This document shows positions 1 to 10,947 of a stretch of 64,000 nt of DNA, piece after piece. A program made the translations under genes and the position numbers. This DNA comes from Sporopachydermia quercuum (Eukaryota; Ascomycota; Sporopachydermiomycetes; Sporopachydermiales; Sporopachydermiaceae): contig BCGN01000007.1 of the NCBI GenBank assembly GCA_001599295.1, positions 74,433-138,432 of the forward strand. The letters are read 5' to 3'. A model generated the notes under the pieces. That model was not told the DNA's origin. It worked only from the letters and a program-made list of their open reading frames with translations, and searched no databases. Numbering within the stretch: position 1 is the stretch's first letter; each line of letters starts with the position of its first letter.

Positions 1-393
1 ATGATTTGACTAAACATAAATTCAGAATCTAATGTTCGAATAATTCTATTGGATACCTGTTTACTTTTTGGACAGTATACTTGACGCCTCATCTCCCCTA
101 CTTATCACGTGAAGAGTGATAGTTATTTATATATTACACAATCATTTATTACAATTTCAAATGTTTGGGTGTTTTCCATTCTCATCTAAAAACTCACTGA
201 CCATTTTTGTAAAGCAAGTGAAATTCATGAGCAAGAAAACTTGATTGCAGTGGAAACATATTAATGAGATCAACCTTTATATGAATGTATAGTCGTGATA
301 TCAAGGGTAGCGGGCAAATAAAAAGGTTTATTCTTTGAGGTTACAACAAGCTTGAACTTGTTGTGTACATACGGATATCGTTAACCTGGCAAG
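1..393. other. Upstream region of MRPL8, no gene seen
   Basis: AT-rich spacer with no convincing coding frame. A perfect E-box CACGTG (Cbf1-type site) lies at 106-111, about 285 bp before the MRPL8 start codon. The short minus-strand frame over 341-523 overlaps MRPL8 exon 1 and intron 1 and is treated as chance. Confidence 0.5.
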
Positions 394-1275
394 ATGAGAA
401 GGCATTTGAATAGGTATGTTGAGAGCATTTGTGACAGTCATGGTTTAGAACATGCCTTGGGTAGCAAGATATGGAAGAAGCAGTTGTTATGGAATGGCGT
501 GCTATATGCAATATATCTTTCAATCATAGAAACTAACCTGGAACCATAGGTCATCATCACACCGTAAGGCATTGATCAGAAATCTCATCACCTCATTGAT
601 TGAACATGAATCAATAGTCACAACACACGCCAAGGCTAAGGAAGCTCAAAAGTTTGCCGAGAGAGTACTCAACTTGGTTCGACGTCCCAATGTTGAAATT
701 GCTAGACGAATAGCTCAAGCAAAGACCTTCGTAAGTACAATCGCGAAATAAAAATCAACTTTACTTCCATGATGTTGAAATCGAATATATGAACTAACAA
801 TCATTCCATTTAGAACCCCAAGACTGTGTTACCGAAGATGTTTGGTGAATTGGCTGAACGATACAAGAACAGGGAACGTGGATTTACACGTGTTTTGCAT
901 TTAGAACCAAGATTAGGTGATAATGCTCCTCAGGCAGTTCTAGAGCTGGTCGACAGCCCAAGAGAAATCAAACTATTCATGACAGCCAGAATAGTCGCTA
1001 GATTAGAAACTCAAAACTTACCAATAGATTCTTTAACACAAAAGAATGTTGACAAGCTTATTCGTGGACGATCAAATGGTGAAGCCATCTTCAGACAAGC
1101 TGTGGATACCATGAAGAAGGCTTTCTATGATCCAGAAACTTGCTCTGAAGAAATGAAAGCTAGTTTAGCAACCAATTTCCCAAGTAAGTCAAAACCTCAT
1201 AAGCACCAGAGATATGTTATGGTGCCAAGAAAAGATGCTGTAAAAGAAGAGGAAAGCTCTCAGCAAGCTAACTAG
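394..1275 (+). CDS. MRPL8: Mitochondrial ribosomal protein bL17m (Mrpl8 family), three exons
   Basis: Large-subunit mitoribosomal protein of the bL17 family, acting in the mitochondrial matrix. Exons 394-413, 550-730 and 814-1275 join in frame to 220 residues. Exon 1 supplies MRRHLNR, which matches the start of bacterial L17 (RQLNRNSSHR) and fixes the start codon. Exon 2 gives HRKALIRN and HESIVTTHAKAKEAQK, and exon 3 gives the core GFTRVLHLEP and NAPQAVLELVD. Donors are GTATGT (414) and GTAAGT (731). Branch sites ACTAAC lie at 532-537 and 793-798, only 12 and 15 nt before the acceptors. The stretch after about residue 130 is a fungal C-terminal extension beyond the bacterial core. It converges with the eIF3e gene. 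Confidence 0.93.
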
Positions 1276-1593
1276 TAGGCCTGGGATTGTGGAATACTTT
1301 TTGTTAAGTTGGGATTATATTTGTTTGGCTATTCTACGGATTGATTTGGTTGCTTTGTGGTGAATTCCTTTATTGAACAATTATGTAAAAGCAGCTTCAT
1401 GTATATAATTTTTTTATTTTACATATGTCAAACAACGTAACCACTGCTCGTCTGTTGATGGTTTAACCAGTTGCTGAATAGAACAATGTCTTGGAATAAT
1501 TTTTACTTAGATTGTCGGAAAAAGAACCAAAAAAATCTACTGCATATCTAACGTACTTTACTTCACGTAATTAAAATCCAAATTGTATTAAAC
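1276..1593. other. Convergent 3' spacer, MRPL8/eIF3e
   Basis: A 318-bp AT-rich gap between two convergent genes. It should hold both polyadenylation regions (T-rich and A-rich runs around 1407-1425 and 1518-1538). I see no other gene. Confidence 0.5.
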
Positions 1594-2961
1594 TTATGCT
1601 ACAGGAGCATCCGATTCTTGCTTTTGAACAGCTTGCATCAACATCTGATTTGCCTTAAATAATAATCCCTTCGTCTTTTCAATGGTTTCTTGATAAACAC
1701 CTGTGACAGGGTTGTTCATAATAACAGTTCCTTCTGATTCATCAATCTTAACAATCATCTTGGTATCCTTGATCAAACTAGCAATCCACTTCTCACCTTG
1801 TTGTCTAGACAAGTTCAAGCTATTACATAGCTGTTCTAAATCAATTCTTTGATGGATACGGCAGTAAACTTCAGAAATCAAATATCTGGCTGATGATAAA
1901 AATAAATCGGTATGGCTGTTGAGGAAAAAGTCAGTTCTCAAAATAGCTTCAGACTCAGCCAATCTAGCTTGTGCTTCTTCGAAATCAAAATCAATGTACA
2001 AAGCTTTCACAAATTGCGTCAAAGGATCAGAATATTCATAAGATTCTTGACCAACAATACGGATCAAATCTTTCAATCGCTTTTGGAAGTTTTGAGAGTT
2101 ATGGTTCTTAATAGGAGTAGAGATGACAGCAGCAACCAAATAACTAATGATCCAAGGGCAAGCAGCTTGAATTGTGGACATATAAGAAGAAGAAAAGAAT
2201 AAATCACATAGTTGTTCTCTACCACCTTCCATGTTGAAGTAAGGGAACAAAGACCAATGGATAACCCAAGATCTGTGATGTAATTGAGTTAAAGGATCAG
2301 CAAATGATCTAGTGTCAATGACTTCTCTTAGTTTGGTTAATTCTTCAACAGCTAAATCCCATTGAACAGTTAAAATCTCTGAAGCTAATTTACCCCAGGT
2401 GGCAGAGGCAACTAATTCATTGTTAGTTGAAAAGACCCTGAAGTTGTTGAGTAAATCGGCAGCAGTGACATAGTTCCCACTGTTGTACTCCAATTGGCCA
2501 TATTCATATAATTTGCTAATCTTAGCTTCGTCTATACCATAATCTTTTTGTAAAAACTCCAAGTTGTATTTCTTATCTTGCTTCAGTTTATCGATTACTT
2601 CTTGTGTTGATAGAACATCTAAAATTGGGGCTGTTTCTTGTTTGAGAACATCCAATTTCTCTTCAATTTCTTGTTTCTTTTGTTCGAATTCTTCTGGTAA
2701 AGGGTCGTCTGCTGATTTGCCGTGTAATTCATTATATAAAGATCCAACGTAGTCTACCATATCGGTTCCTTTCAGCAAATCAAACTTCATTTGCAACATG
2801 ACTTCAGAGGGGTAAATCTCATTCTCGTCTAAAGATGCTAGTAAAGGGAACACTAAATGACGGTCCAAGAAAGGTGTTATCTTTCCAGTCAAGTTATATT
2901 GTTGAACCAATTTCAATGTTTTCTCATCAAGAGAAACCCCCTGGGACTGTTCTTCAGTCAT
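1594..2961 (-). CDS. INT6: Translation initiation factor eIF3 subunit e (INT6)
   Basis: A PCI-family subunit of the eIF3 complex, acting in cytoplasmic translation initiation. It is a single exon of 455 residues, close to the usual eIF3e length. The N-terminus has the family's eIF3e-N features (YNLTGKITPFLDRHLVFPLL, near residues 24-43), followed by an acidic, helical linker and a PCI/winged-helix region in the last 200 residues (LEQLCNSLNLSRQQGEKWI, roughly 386-404). The ATG at 2959-2961 starts this conserved block. S. cerevisiae has lost this subunit, so its presence here points to an earlier-branching yeast. It is divergent from POL32 over a 719-bp shared upstream region. Confidence 0.93.
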   Translation of the reverse strand: MTEEQSQGVSLDEKTLKLVQQYNLTGKITPFLDRHLVFPLLASLDENEIYPSEVMLQMKFDLLKGTDMVDYVGSLYNELHGKSADDPLPEEFEQKKQEIEEKLDVLKQETAPILDVLSTQEVIDKLKQDKKYNLEFLQKDYGIDEAKISKLYEYGQLEYNSGNYVTAADLLNNFRVFSTNNELVASATWGKLASEILTVQWDLAVEELTKLREVIDTRSFADPLTQLHHRSWVIHWSLFPYFNMEGGREQLCDLFFSSSYMSTIQAACPWIISYLVAAVISTPIKNHNSQNFQKRLKDLIRIVGQESYEYSDPLTQFVKALYIDFDFEEAQARLAESEAILRTDFFLNSHTDLFLSSARYLISEVYCRIHQRIDLEQLCNSLNLSRQQGEKWIASLIKDTKMIVKIDESEGTVIMNNPVTGVYQETIEKTKGLLFKANQMLMQAVQKQESDAPVA

Positions 2962-3680
2962 TGTTGATAATCGCTAATTTGATACTGCCTATTTCACTAC
3001 TGGCGCTCGCTGGTATGGAATGGTTAAAAGTATGAGCTGTAAGCTTCGTTGCTAAATAGACAAATTTGCAGTTCCAAAAGACTGTGTCAATCTGTAATTC
3101 AGACTATAACGATGCAATTATAGTAACGTCAATCAACTTTCAATTTAACAGATATCACTCTCTTCTGTTGATGACAGTTGTTTCCTTGAATTTCCCATTC
3201 TAATTTTTCACTTTTGGTGTTACTGCTTAAAAATTTTCAGTACGATTGTTTGAAGGTGGTATTATTACAGATTACGTGATTAAGAATAATAAGAAAGGGT
3301 GTTTGGGGGTCANCCGGGGGCACAACGAGAGATGAAAGCTTTCCGGGTAAGCAATAAGTGATTGTGCTATTACTTGATCACGTAATACATTTATACCTAT
3401 TACCTGATGCTTGGACTTAATTGATTGTATAGTAAAAGGATGTAGATAAAGGAGGAAGACCAAACTGTTAACAGATAGTATATACATCTTGATTTGAAAG
3501 GAGTATTTTAACGTGTTTGATGATTGGGGGTTTTCATAGAAGCTTTTGGATGATTTGTGGGAATATTCATTAAGCAAAAGTTCTCGTTGATACATACAGC
3601 GTATTCATCGAAACGCGGTCGTGTATCTGAGGGTATCGTATCTGTCACTTAGCGCGATCTCTAACCAATTACTATTCAAA
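2962..3680. promoter_or_regulatory. Divergent promoter region, eIF3e/POL32
   Basis: Intergenic region feeding eIF3e (-) and POL32 (+). An MCB-like ACGCGG at 3613-3618, about 65 bp before the POL32 start, fits G1/S control of a replication gene; this is inference from motif only. The open frames here lack family features. Confidence 0.4.
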
Positions 3681-5647
3681 ATGATTACTGGTGATCTTGA
3701 AACGAAAGCTTCACACTTTTTGACGTTCAATGTCCTAGATGAACAAAAGAGTGTATGTTTTGGAAAGAAGCGCGTTATTTTGATTCTTGTTCTTCAACAA
3801 ATTATCTTACTAACTGAGTAATAGGTTAGCTATAGATTGCTTAGCAGAGCATTATCAGTGAACGTAGCAGATGCCAAATAGTAAGTGGTAGCTACTAAGA
3901 GCCTAGGGAACTGGAGAAAGGAGTTTTGTATGAACTGCATGTGATTTTTTCGCAATGCTTCTTCAAGTACCTGTAAATTTAAACTTGTAATATTGGTTCA
4001 TTACTTATCCACCGTGTTATTTTTTTATACTAACAGCCTAGCTTACTGAATTCTTTTTATAACAACAAAAAAGACAGCTTTGACCTGAGCGCTACTTATA
4101 TAATCACTGGATCTCTGAAACCTGACGATGGTTCTCTGAATGAAGATGCAGTGTCTATTCTTCATTCTGGAACGACAAAGCTACATGAACACACCAAATC
4201 AGTGAAGCCTATCAGTACAAGATGCGTTCGACTATTATCAGAAAAAGAATTAGAAGGTAAGTTCAGATTTTCCAATGAATTGAAATAGTATGTGGGTTCA
4301 AATTGCAGAGAAAGTATAGTAACTAACACTACTTATTAGAGCAAAGAAAAGCATTTGATAAGATATTTGCAGTGCATGTCTACAGTTTACAACTGGCGGC
4401 AACATCAGTACGTATTTGAAAATTAATATTATAANCCAACTTTCTGTTATCGAAACGACGAATACGAGTTATTCAAGTTGAGATCTCAAATGGAATCAAT
4501 AACTGCAAGTTTACCCAATTCTCTTAGCGATGTACCACTAACATTCAGAAGAGCCCATCATCAATAGCCGCAGCAAATGTTAATGTATCTGAGAGATATC
4601 CTTTAAACACTGAAAATCTAAGCGAAGAATGCGAGAAGTTTGGCATTCTGAAAGCAAATAGTAACCCTCAAGTGACTTTTGTTGCAGGTAAAGCCATTGG
4701 AAGAACTACTAAACCTCCTAGTACCAGCAGTAATGGTGGTAGCTCCATTGGCAGAAGCAAACTAGTGATCCCATCAAACAAGCAAAACGGTGGACTACAA
4801 GGCTTTACAACTGGTAAAGCAGAAGCACAGAGAACCAACTCCTCTACAAATAGTACAGCAACGAGTAGGGCTACTTCTAGTAGTGGATCCACACAGTCAA
4901 AAGCTAAACAAAATATAAGGAATTCTAAAGGCTCAATTCTTTCAGCGTTGTCAGCTTCAGCAAAGAAGAACCCTGTTAGAGAGAAAGTGGTGATAGCTAA
5001 TGTGCAAGAAACTGGCAATGAACCAGAGGAAGAGCAGAAACGTGTTGATACTAAGGAGGATGAGAAGAAGCGAAAAGAAGAGCAGGCGAAGCTTGCTCTA
5101 CTATTTGAAGATGACGATGGTGAGGATTGTAAGTTTTTGATTTACTGATGATTTACATTTTCATGAAAAATATGAGCTTATAACTAACGATATGTTACTA
5201 GTTGAAATGATGGATGTAGATTCAAAAAAAGAAGTACAACCTGAAGCAGATATCGAAGAGGATAAAAATAAGGAAAACCATGAGACCCAGAAGGTAGAAG
5301 ATCCAGTGGGGCCGATAGAATTAGACACAGATGATATTGAGGAAATCATGGAGGACGCGTCAGAGGATCAAATAAATACTTCAGCTATTGATATTGATAT
5401 TGACAGTAACGAAACCGAGGAACCAGAATCCAAAAAACTGAAGATGACGCATGAAGTTGACGAAGATGGATTCATGGTAACGACTATCAAGAAAGAGGCA
5501 CCTAAACTTCAGAAACCAGTAGCTAGACAATCAACTATCAAAACTGAGAGTACGAAGAGGACTACTCCCAGCAAACCAACCCTAAGCAAGACGAAGAAGA
5601 AAGGTAATAATCAAATGTCTGTTTTATCTTTTTTTGGCAAGAAATAA
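3681..5647 (+). CDS. POL32: DNA polymerase delta subunit Pol32 (POLD3/Cdc27 family), six exons
   Basis: Non-catalytic subunit of DNA polymerase delta that binds Pol31 and PCNA. Exons 3681-3752, 3825-3880, 4042-4256, 4340-4407, 4549-5128 and 5202-5647 join in frame to 478 residues. The N-terminal Pol31-binding domain reads KASHFL, VSYRLLSRALSVNVADAK, LLNSFYNNKK, ATYIITG and FDKIFAVHVYSL, as in Pol32/Cdc27. The middle and C-terminus are charged and low-complexity. The last residues form a PCNA-binding PIP box (QMSVLSFFGKK). Five introns have donors GTATGT, GTAAGT or GTACGT and a (T)ACTAAC branch 6-13 nt before the acceptor. Intron 4 ends in a CAGAAG tandem acceptor (4548 or 4551), so one lysine is uncertain. 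Confidence 0.92.
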
Positions 5648-6569
5648 TAAGATTCACTCAGAATATTGATAATATGATCTATCTCCGTTGCAAGCAATAA
5701 TGGAAAACCTGCCGGTTGGAGTTTTTCACGAAATTCAAATCATGTCTATTATTTTACCATTACTTTCAATTTGAAATGCTTTCTAGTATTTCTCGTATAT
5801 CTAAAAAGGGACCATAGATCATGTGACACATCGTACAAGTTCTAATGAAGCAGAGTCTTTTTCTGCCTCATGGGATAAATGTTTCAGGGAAAGGTTCAGT
5901 TATTCCAATGTGGAAGTTAAACAAAGTTCTTTGCAAGCGGAAACTCTTTCAAAATGTAGTTGTTCTATCATAGAAAGCCAAAGTAATAATTCTATTCCAT
6001 TACCTTACTGAATGCTTGTGCTTCTAGAATACTGCTCCTTCCGAATCATTTCTGAAGTTTCAGCTCATGGGATTATTTCCGATTATTCATAAAATAAACT
6101 CCGTTATTCACCATTATGTCAGCAATGACAAACTGACATCGAAACCCGTTTCTACCTTTTACTACTATTTTAGTCATTCCCCACCATAACTTTATTTCTT
6201 CATCCTTTCCGATTTCTCTTAACAAACTATCAAATAGGCAATTGGCCACTGCTAACATAACAATTACTAAGAGTACTACTAAAACTTTATTCCTCATATT
6301 ATCGTTTTTTCACTATCTCCCTTGCTCTTGAGATAATGCTTACTTCATGCTTATTTATTATATAAATGACCTTTTCTCTCGTCTTGTGAAAGATTTCTAG
6401 TGACGAACGAATTCGATGGAATATCGTGTTGACTAAAGTAGTCATCCAAGTTAGTAAAATCAACAGAAATTCATACATACAGTTAGTACCAAACTAATGA
6501 AGATTCAGTCATCTGCTATCAGTTCTGCTAAAGGTACTTAAACTGACAGAAATCCCAATTGAAGTCTGA
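5648..6569. other. Spacer between POL32 and pirin gene
   Basis: A 922-bp gap holding the POL32 3' end and the pirin promoter. The only coding candidate is the small minus-strand ORF at 6073-6297, listed separately. Confidence 0.4.
6073..6297 (-). CDS. Small ORF with signal-peptide-like start, doubtful
   Basis: An ATG-started frame of 74 codons. Its first 20 residues (MRNKVLVVLLVIVMLAVANC) have a basic head and a long hydrophobic core ending in Ala-Asn-Cys, as a secretion signal or membrane anchor would. The rest (DEEIKLWWGMTKIVVKG and after) matches no family I know. It would diverge from the pirin gene. Chance ORFs of this size are common in AT-rich DNA, so the call rests only on the clean hydrophobic start. 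Confidence 0.22.
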   Translation of the reverse strand: MRNKVLVVLLVIVMLAVANCLFDSLLREIGKDEEIKLWWGMTKIVVKGRNGFRCQFVIADIMVNNGVYFMNNRK

Positions 6570-7673
6570 ATGAGTTCTGAAGAAAAAATATCTTCAAAAA
6601 GAGAGGAAAAGGTTATTAAATCTGNTAATACTAATTACTTTCATAACAACCTCGTTTATATCTTATCAATTATCATTATAGCTGTATTAAGTATTCTATA
6701 CAACAGAGCAACACTTCCTACAACAAGTACACCCAGTACAACAACTAACTATACAATGTCAGCCGCTTCTAAAGTAATCAAGCCGAGACCAATTCTTAAG
6801 GTCATTGAAGCCATCGAGCAATCCGAGGGTGTCGGTGCCAAGGTTAGAAGATCAATCGGCGGAATGAAAGTGAGAAACTTCACTCCTTTCCTTATGCTTG
6901 ATCATTTTAAAGTATCGCCAACTGCTGGTTTCCCTGATCATCCTCATAGAGGTCAAGAGACCATTACTTATTTGATGAAAGGATGCATTGCTCACGAAGA
7001 TTTCACTGGTTCTTCTGGTGTGCTAGCTCCTGGCGACTTACAATTTATGACTGCAGGTAAAGGTATCATGCACGCGGAGATGCCTGTGCCTAATGCTGAT
7101 GGATCTGATATAGAAGGTATGCAATTATGGGTTGATCTACCAAAGGAACTAAAACACTGTGAACCAAGATATAGAGACTTACGTGCTGAAGAAATCCCAA
7201 TTGCTAAACCTGATGATTTAGTCACCGTGAAAGTAATCTCTGGTAATTCTTATGGTGTTGAGTCTTTACGCGATCTGGCATACACTCCAGTGTCATACTA
7301 CGATTTTGAAGTAAAAGTTGGAGGAAGATTCAACCAAAAGATTGATCCTGCTTTCAACGCCTTTTTATACGTTTTAGAAGGATCTGTCGAGATTGATGGA
7401 AAGACCATTCCAAGATTTCATACTGTTTTCTTTAAACAAAACGGTGATGGTATCGAAGGATCAGTTGACGTTGATGCTAAGGAACCGGCAAGATTTGTAA
7501 TCATCGCTGGTCAAGCTCTTGATCAACCTGTTGTGCAACATGGTCCTTTTGTTGAAACTTCAAGGGAGGCCATTTATGAAGCTTTTATCGATTATCAAAC
7601 TCATCAAAATGGTTTCGAAAGANGCTTGAACTGGGAGAGTGAAATCGGTAAGAGACTGACCCATAGGTATTGA
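6570..7673 (+). CDS. Pirin-family protein with N-terminal membrane anchor
   Basis: A bicupin pirin, a nuclear or cytosolic iron-binding protein family with quercetinase-like or redox-regulatory roles. The protein has 367 residues; the pirin core begins near residue 66. The predicted metal ligands are present: H124 and H126 in DHPHRGQET, and H168 and E170 in MHAEMP. Upstream of the core are about 62 residues with one hydrophobic helix (about 27-44, LVYILSIIIIAVLSILY) and a Ser/Thr-rich linker. The internal ATG at residue 63 (MSAASKV) would give a normal soluble pirin of about 305 residues. Either start could be used, and an alternative transcript start could give both forms. Two unresolved bases fall in the gene (6625 and 7623). 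Confidence 0.88.
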   Translation: MSSEEKISSKREEKVIKSXNTNYFHNNLVYILSIIIIAVLSILYNRATLPTTSTPSTTTNYTMSAASKVIKPRPILKVIEAIEQSEGVGAKVRRSIGGMKVRNFTPFLMLDHFKVSPTAGFPDHPHRGQETITYLMKGCIAHEDFTGSSGVLAPGDLQFMTAGKGIMHAEMPVPNADGSDIEGMQLWVDLPKELKHCEPRYRDLRAEEIPIAKPDDLVTVKVISGNSYGVESLRDLAYTPVSYYDFEVKVGGRFNQKIDPAFNAFLYVLEGSVEIDGKTIPRFHTVFFKQNGDGIEGSVDVDAKEPARFVIIAGQALDQPVVQHGPFVETSREAIYEAFIDYQTHQNGFERXLNWESEIGKRLTHRY

Positions 7674-8054
7674 GAAATTTTTTTAAGAAATGGTAATTGG
7701 TAATAGCACTGTAGGAGCTATCATTCTTCACACATGCTGTTTTAGTAGAACTCTAGTCACTTTTTTCCTTTACTAAGACTATTTTATTAATCATCGTTTG
7801 AACATATTCTTCATATATTCGCTAGGGAATTAAATGGGCTTGGTTATATTATTTTTGTTTATAGGATTGAATATCTAATCTGTATTATACTATTATTAAT
7901 TAAATTCAATTGCATTATATCCGTAGATATAATTCGATAAACTCATTTAACCCAATAAATAAGCCTTTGAGATGTTATGTAAATTGAAGCCTTTTTGATA
8001 TTTTCTATGTTATACATAAAGCATTAGAATATCTATACAATACCATTTGTTCCC
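7674..8054. other. Convergent 3' spacer, pirin/orphan
   Basis: A 381-bp AT-rich gap between convergent genes, expected to hold both polyadenylation regions. No other gene is seen. Confidence 0.5.
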
Positions 8055-8675
8055 CTAATATTTGCCGATATCCCATTCTGAACGTTTCCTTTGCTTGAAT
8101 TCTGCCCTTTTCTTCAGTATAGAATGTTTGCTCGTAACTGGTTCCAATGCTTTACCAGTTGAACTGTTTTTAGACACATTACTGAACATATGACCTCCTC
8201 CAGTTATGCTGTTAATTCTATTTATGCTAGACCTAGTGCTATGAGTATAAATCTTTTGTCTTATTTGCCTATCTTTATAGCTATTGTCAGTGTCTTCTTG
8301 TTTTCCGTTGATTTTGGAACTGCGTTTCTTACTTATCCTTCCCTTATCGTTAGATGTTTTTTTTTCTCCCTCATTATCTATGTTTTTCATTCTGTTATTC
8401 CCATCAACTTCTAAACCCTTTTTCTTTTCCTTTGAATCAACTTCCTTATTACTGACTTTCTCTCTGCCGCCGTCCTTGTTTCCTCCTTTTGTTGACTTAA
8501 TCAGACTATTAAGAAAACGTATGTTTGGTTTCAAACTATTCTCCTTATAACTTCTCTTCACAGAGAGCAAACCATTTTTCTCAAACGACGATGTAATTCC
8601 TTTTGCTTCCTGCTTTAAAGCTTCAATTATTCTCTGCTCTTCGTCATTTGAATAAACAAAATCATAAGACATCAT
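8055..8675 (-). CDS. Lysine-rich hypothetical protein
   Basis: Not recognised. The frame is open upstream to a TTG, but the first ATGs are the adjacent pair at 8675 and 8672 (MMSYDFVYSNDEE), giving 206 residues. The N-terminal 30 residues look folded and helical (EEQRIIEALKQEAKGI). The middle, about 60-130, is a highly charged Lys/Glu/Asp/Ser-rich stretch with runs such as KEKKKGL and ISKKRSSK. The C-terminus is basic (KHSILKKRAEFKQRKRSEW) and ends WDIGKY. The composition suggests a nuclear or nucleolar protein, which is inference. It converges with the pirin gene. Confidence 0.6.
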   Translation of the reverse strand: MMSYDFVYSNDEEQRIIEALKQEAKGITSSFEKNGLLSVKRSYKENSLKPNIRFLNSLIKSTKGGNKDGGREKVSNKEVDSKEKKKGLEVDGNNRMKNIDNEGEKKTSNDKGRISKKRSSKINGKQEDTDNSYKDRQIRQKIYTHSTRSSINRINSITGGGHMFSNVSKNSSTGKALEPVTSKHSILKKRAEFKQRKRSEWDIGKY

Positions 8676-10053
8676 AGAAACAAGAACTCTTTTGTTGAAG
8701 AGATACCAAGACAACTGATAACAACAGTAGGATCACTTATTATGTGAGTTGTTTGAGAACCAATCAAGAATCTTATTACACAGCTTGTGATGCTCCATCA
8801 ATATTCATCATGATAGATATATAGGTTAACTGAAGACTCTATTTTCNAATAGTAGTAAATGTTTGAAGATAAGTGTTTAGGCCATAGAGTTGGTTTATCC
8901 TANAATTATTGTTAGAATTGCTTTACTTCGGTTACATTCAGTCTCATAGGAGATAGTATCGACTGAGAACTACTTCAATATATAAATACATATACTGATT
9001 TAGAAAAAGATAATATGGTAGCATTAGTAGTAGAAATGTCAAAAGCATGCGATAATACNCGAAAGTTCNTATTACAAGAAAAAGAAACAATTAAGATAGT
9101 GAGATGTAAGTGAATGCAAGTACCGCATATAATACATATGTTTGACTCTTACTTCACTTTTTTACCATGCAGGGGAGAAATTATCCATAGGCTCTATAAC
9201 CTTTGAAAATACAAGTACAATAGGGAATAGCTTATTATATCCTTGCAGTTCTACGGTTATAGTTTCTATTTATCTANTATCGTTTCATTGTTTTAGATGT
9301 GTTCGCGTAAACGAATCCGCTTGCGGCAAAACCCGTCTATCATTAGGCGAGCTAATCCATAATTATGCAAACTTCCTTCTTTGTTAAATCCAAAACCTGC
9401 AAATCGATTTATGTTTGACACTACGATCCCCATTTTCTAATAATAAAATACTTAGTAAATAAACCGGTCTAGTGGCTACTAAAAACTCATCCTTTCCTCT
9501 TTTTAATAAACCACTTCTCCACAGTATCTTGTGAAGTTTGCATCTTCATACTTGACTTTCCTTCCGTGTTCCCCATTCTATGGACACTTCTTTTCATATA
9601 ATCCGGACAAACTTACACGTGACTTTATCTAGTTCCCCGCTTCCTTTTCCGGGAAACTTTTCCGAGATCTCACGAAACCCAATTGTCATAACTTTTTTTT
9701 AACCCAAATAGGTTTTTTCACATAACCAATTGGTTATCTCACTGATGAGCTTCTTTTGTATAAATACTTATCANGTGGCCAATTGATTAATTGTTAGTTA
9801 AATTTATAGTATGACAGAATAATACATAGATGGTATTTCAAAAGTGTCTTAGAAGGTTTCTAGTATTTAAAGGTAGTTGATAGATTGGATTATCGTATCA
9901 CGTCGTCTAACATTTTTATCAGGAATATCAGCTTTAATTGAACAGTAAAGCGACAAATTAAACAAAACCGAACAGGGAAAGATCAATAGATCATTGATAA
10001 AACTCAATAGTGAATACTGCAACTACAGCAAAGCAGATCTATAGTAATTGAAT
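8676..10053. promoter_or_regulatory. Upstream region of S-formylglutathione hydrolase and the orphan gene
   Basis: A 1.38-kb divergent gap. It has a pyrimidine-rich stretch at about 9485-9650 on the plus strand, an E-box CACGTG at 9616-9621 and a CCGGGAAAC-type block at 9649-9657. A compact hairpin-forming piece (CCGCTTGCGG) lies at 9317-9326. Six unresolved bases (8847-9774) cluster here. No gene is recognised. Confidence 0.4.
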
Positions 10054-10947
10054 ATGTCAGGCATTAAGAAGCTTGCTGAAATTGCTACCTTCAACGGTAA
10101 GCTACTGAAGCTATCTCATGAATCATCNGTACTGGGATGTACTATGGAATTCAATGTATTCCTACCATCAAAATACACAACAGCAACAAGCAAATCTATA
10201 CCTATTCTTTACTATCTATCAGGATTAACATGCACTGCCAACAACTGCTCAGAAAAGGGATTTCTTCAAGCAACTGCTGAACCACTGGGTTTGGCTATTG
10301 TTTATCCTGATACTTCACCAAGAGGCCTCAGTTTACCTGGTGAAGATGAATCTTGGGATTTCGGCACTGGCGCTGGTTTCTACATCAATGCTACTAAGGA
10401 ACCTTATGCTAAGAACTATAGAATGTACTCATATGTTATTGAGGAATTACCAAAGGTTGTTGAAGCTGAATTTGGGTACTTAGACGTTTCGAATGCGTCA
10501 ATCACTGGTCACTCAATGGGCGGTCATGGTGCATTGACTCTTTTCCTAAAGAACCCAGGTAAATACAAGTCAGTGTCAGCATTTGCTCCTATTTCCAACC
10601 CCATCAACTGTCCATGGGGTGTAAAGGCTTTCAGTGGTTATTTTGGCGAAGAAGAAAAAGATGGCAAATGGAAAGANCACGATGCCACGGAGTTGATTAA
10701 AAACTACGATGGCCCTACTCCAGAAATCCTTATCGATGTTGGAACAGGCGATAATTTCTACACAGGAAAGCAATTGTTACCTGAGAATCTAGAATCAGCC
10801 GCTAAAGGTTCTGAATACGATAGTAAGGTAAAGGTCAACTATCGTGAAGGATATGATCATTCATACTATTTCATTTCAACTTTTGGTGCTGATCATGTTA
10901 AGCACGCTGCCAAGTATCTCGGTTTATTGGATTCTCCTTCTTTATAA
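10054..10947 (+). CDS. S-formylglutathione hydrolase (esterase D family)
   Basis: Hydrolyses S-formylglutathione to formate and glutathione, the last step of glutathione-dependent formaldehyde detoxification (EC 3.1.2.12), in the cytosol. The protein has 297 residues, the usual size (yeast YJL068C, human ESD). The alpha/beta-hydrolase triad is visible: Ser154 in GHSMGGHG, Asp233 in GTGDNFY and His269 in GYDHSYYF. The family signature [10 protein letters not shown] is near residue 56. The frame is open to a TTG at 10048, but the ATG at 10054 (MSGIKKL) is the natural start. Two unresolved bases (10128, 10677) are both third codon positions. Confidence 0.95.
   Translation: MSGIKKLAEIATFNGKLLKLSHESXVLGCTMEFNVFLPSKYTTATSKSIPILYYLSGLTCTANNCSEKGFLQATAEPLGLAIVYPDTSPRGLSLPGEDESWDFGTGAGFYINATKEPYAKNYRMYSYVIEELPKVVEAEFGYLDVSNASITGHSMGGHGALTLFLKNPGKYKSVSAFAPISNPINCPWGVKAFSGYFGEEEKDGKWKXHDATELIKNYDGPTPEILIDVGTGDNFYTGKQLLPENLESAAKGSEYDSKVKVNYREGYDHSYYFISTFGADHVKHAAKYLGLLDSPSL

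Noticed and set aside
341-523. 60-codon minus-strand frame
   Set aside because: It lies antisense to MRPL8 exon 1 and intron 1, with no recognisable features.
3881-3906. A 26-nt intron in POL32 ending at the first CTAG
   Set aside because: It is too short and makes a stop codon (TA+G). The longer intron ending at 4041 restores the Pol32 reading LLNSFYNNKK.
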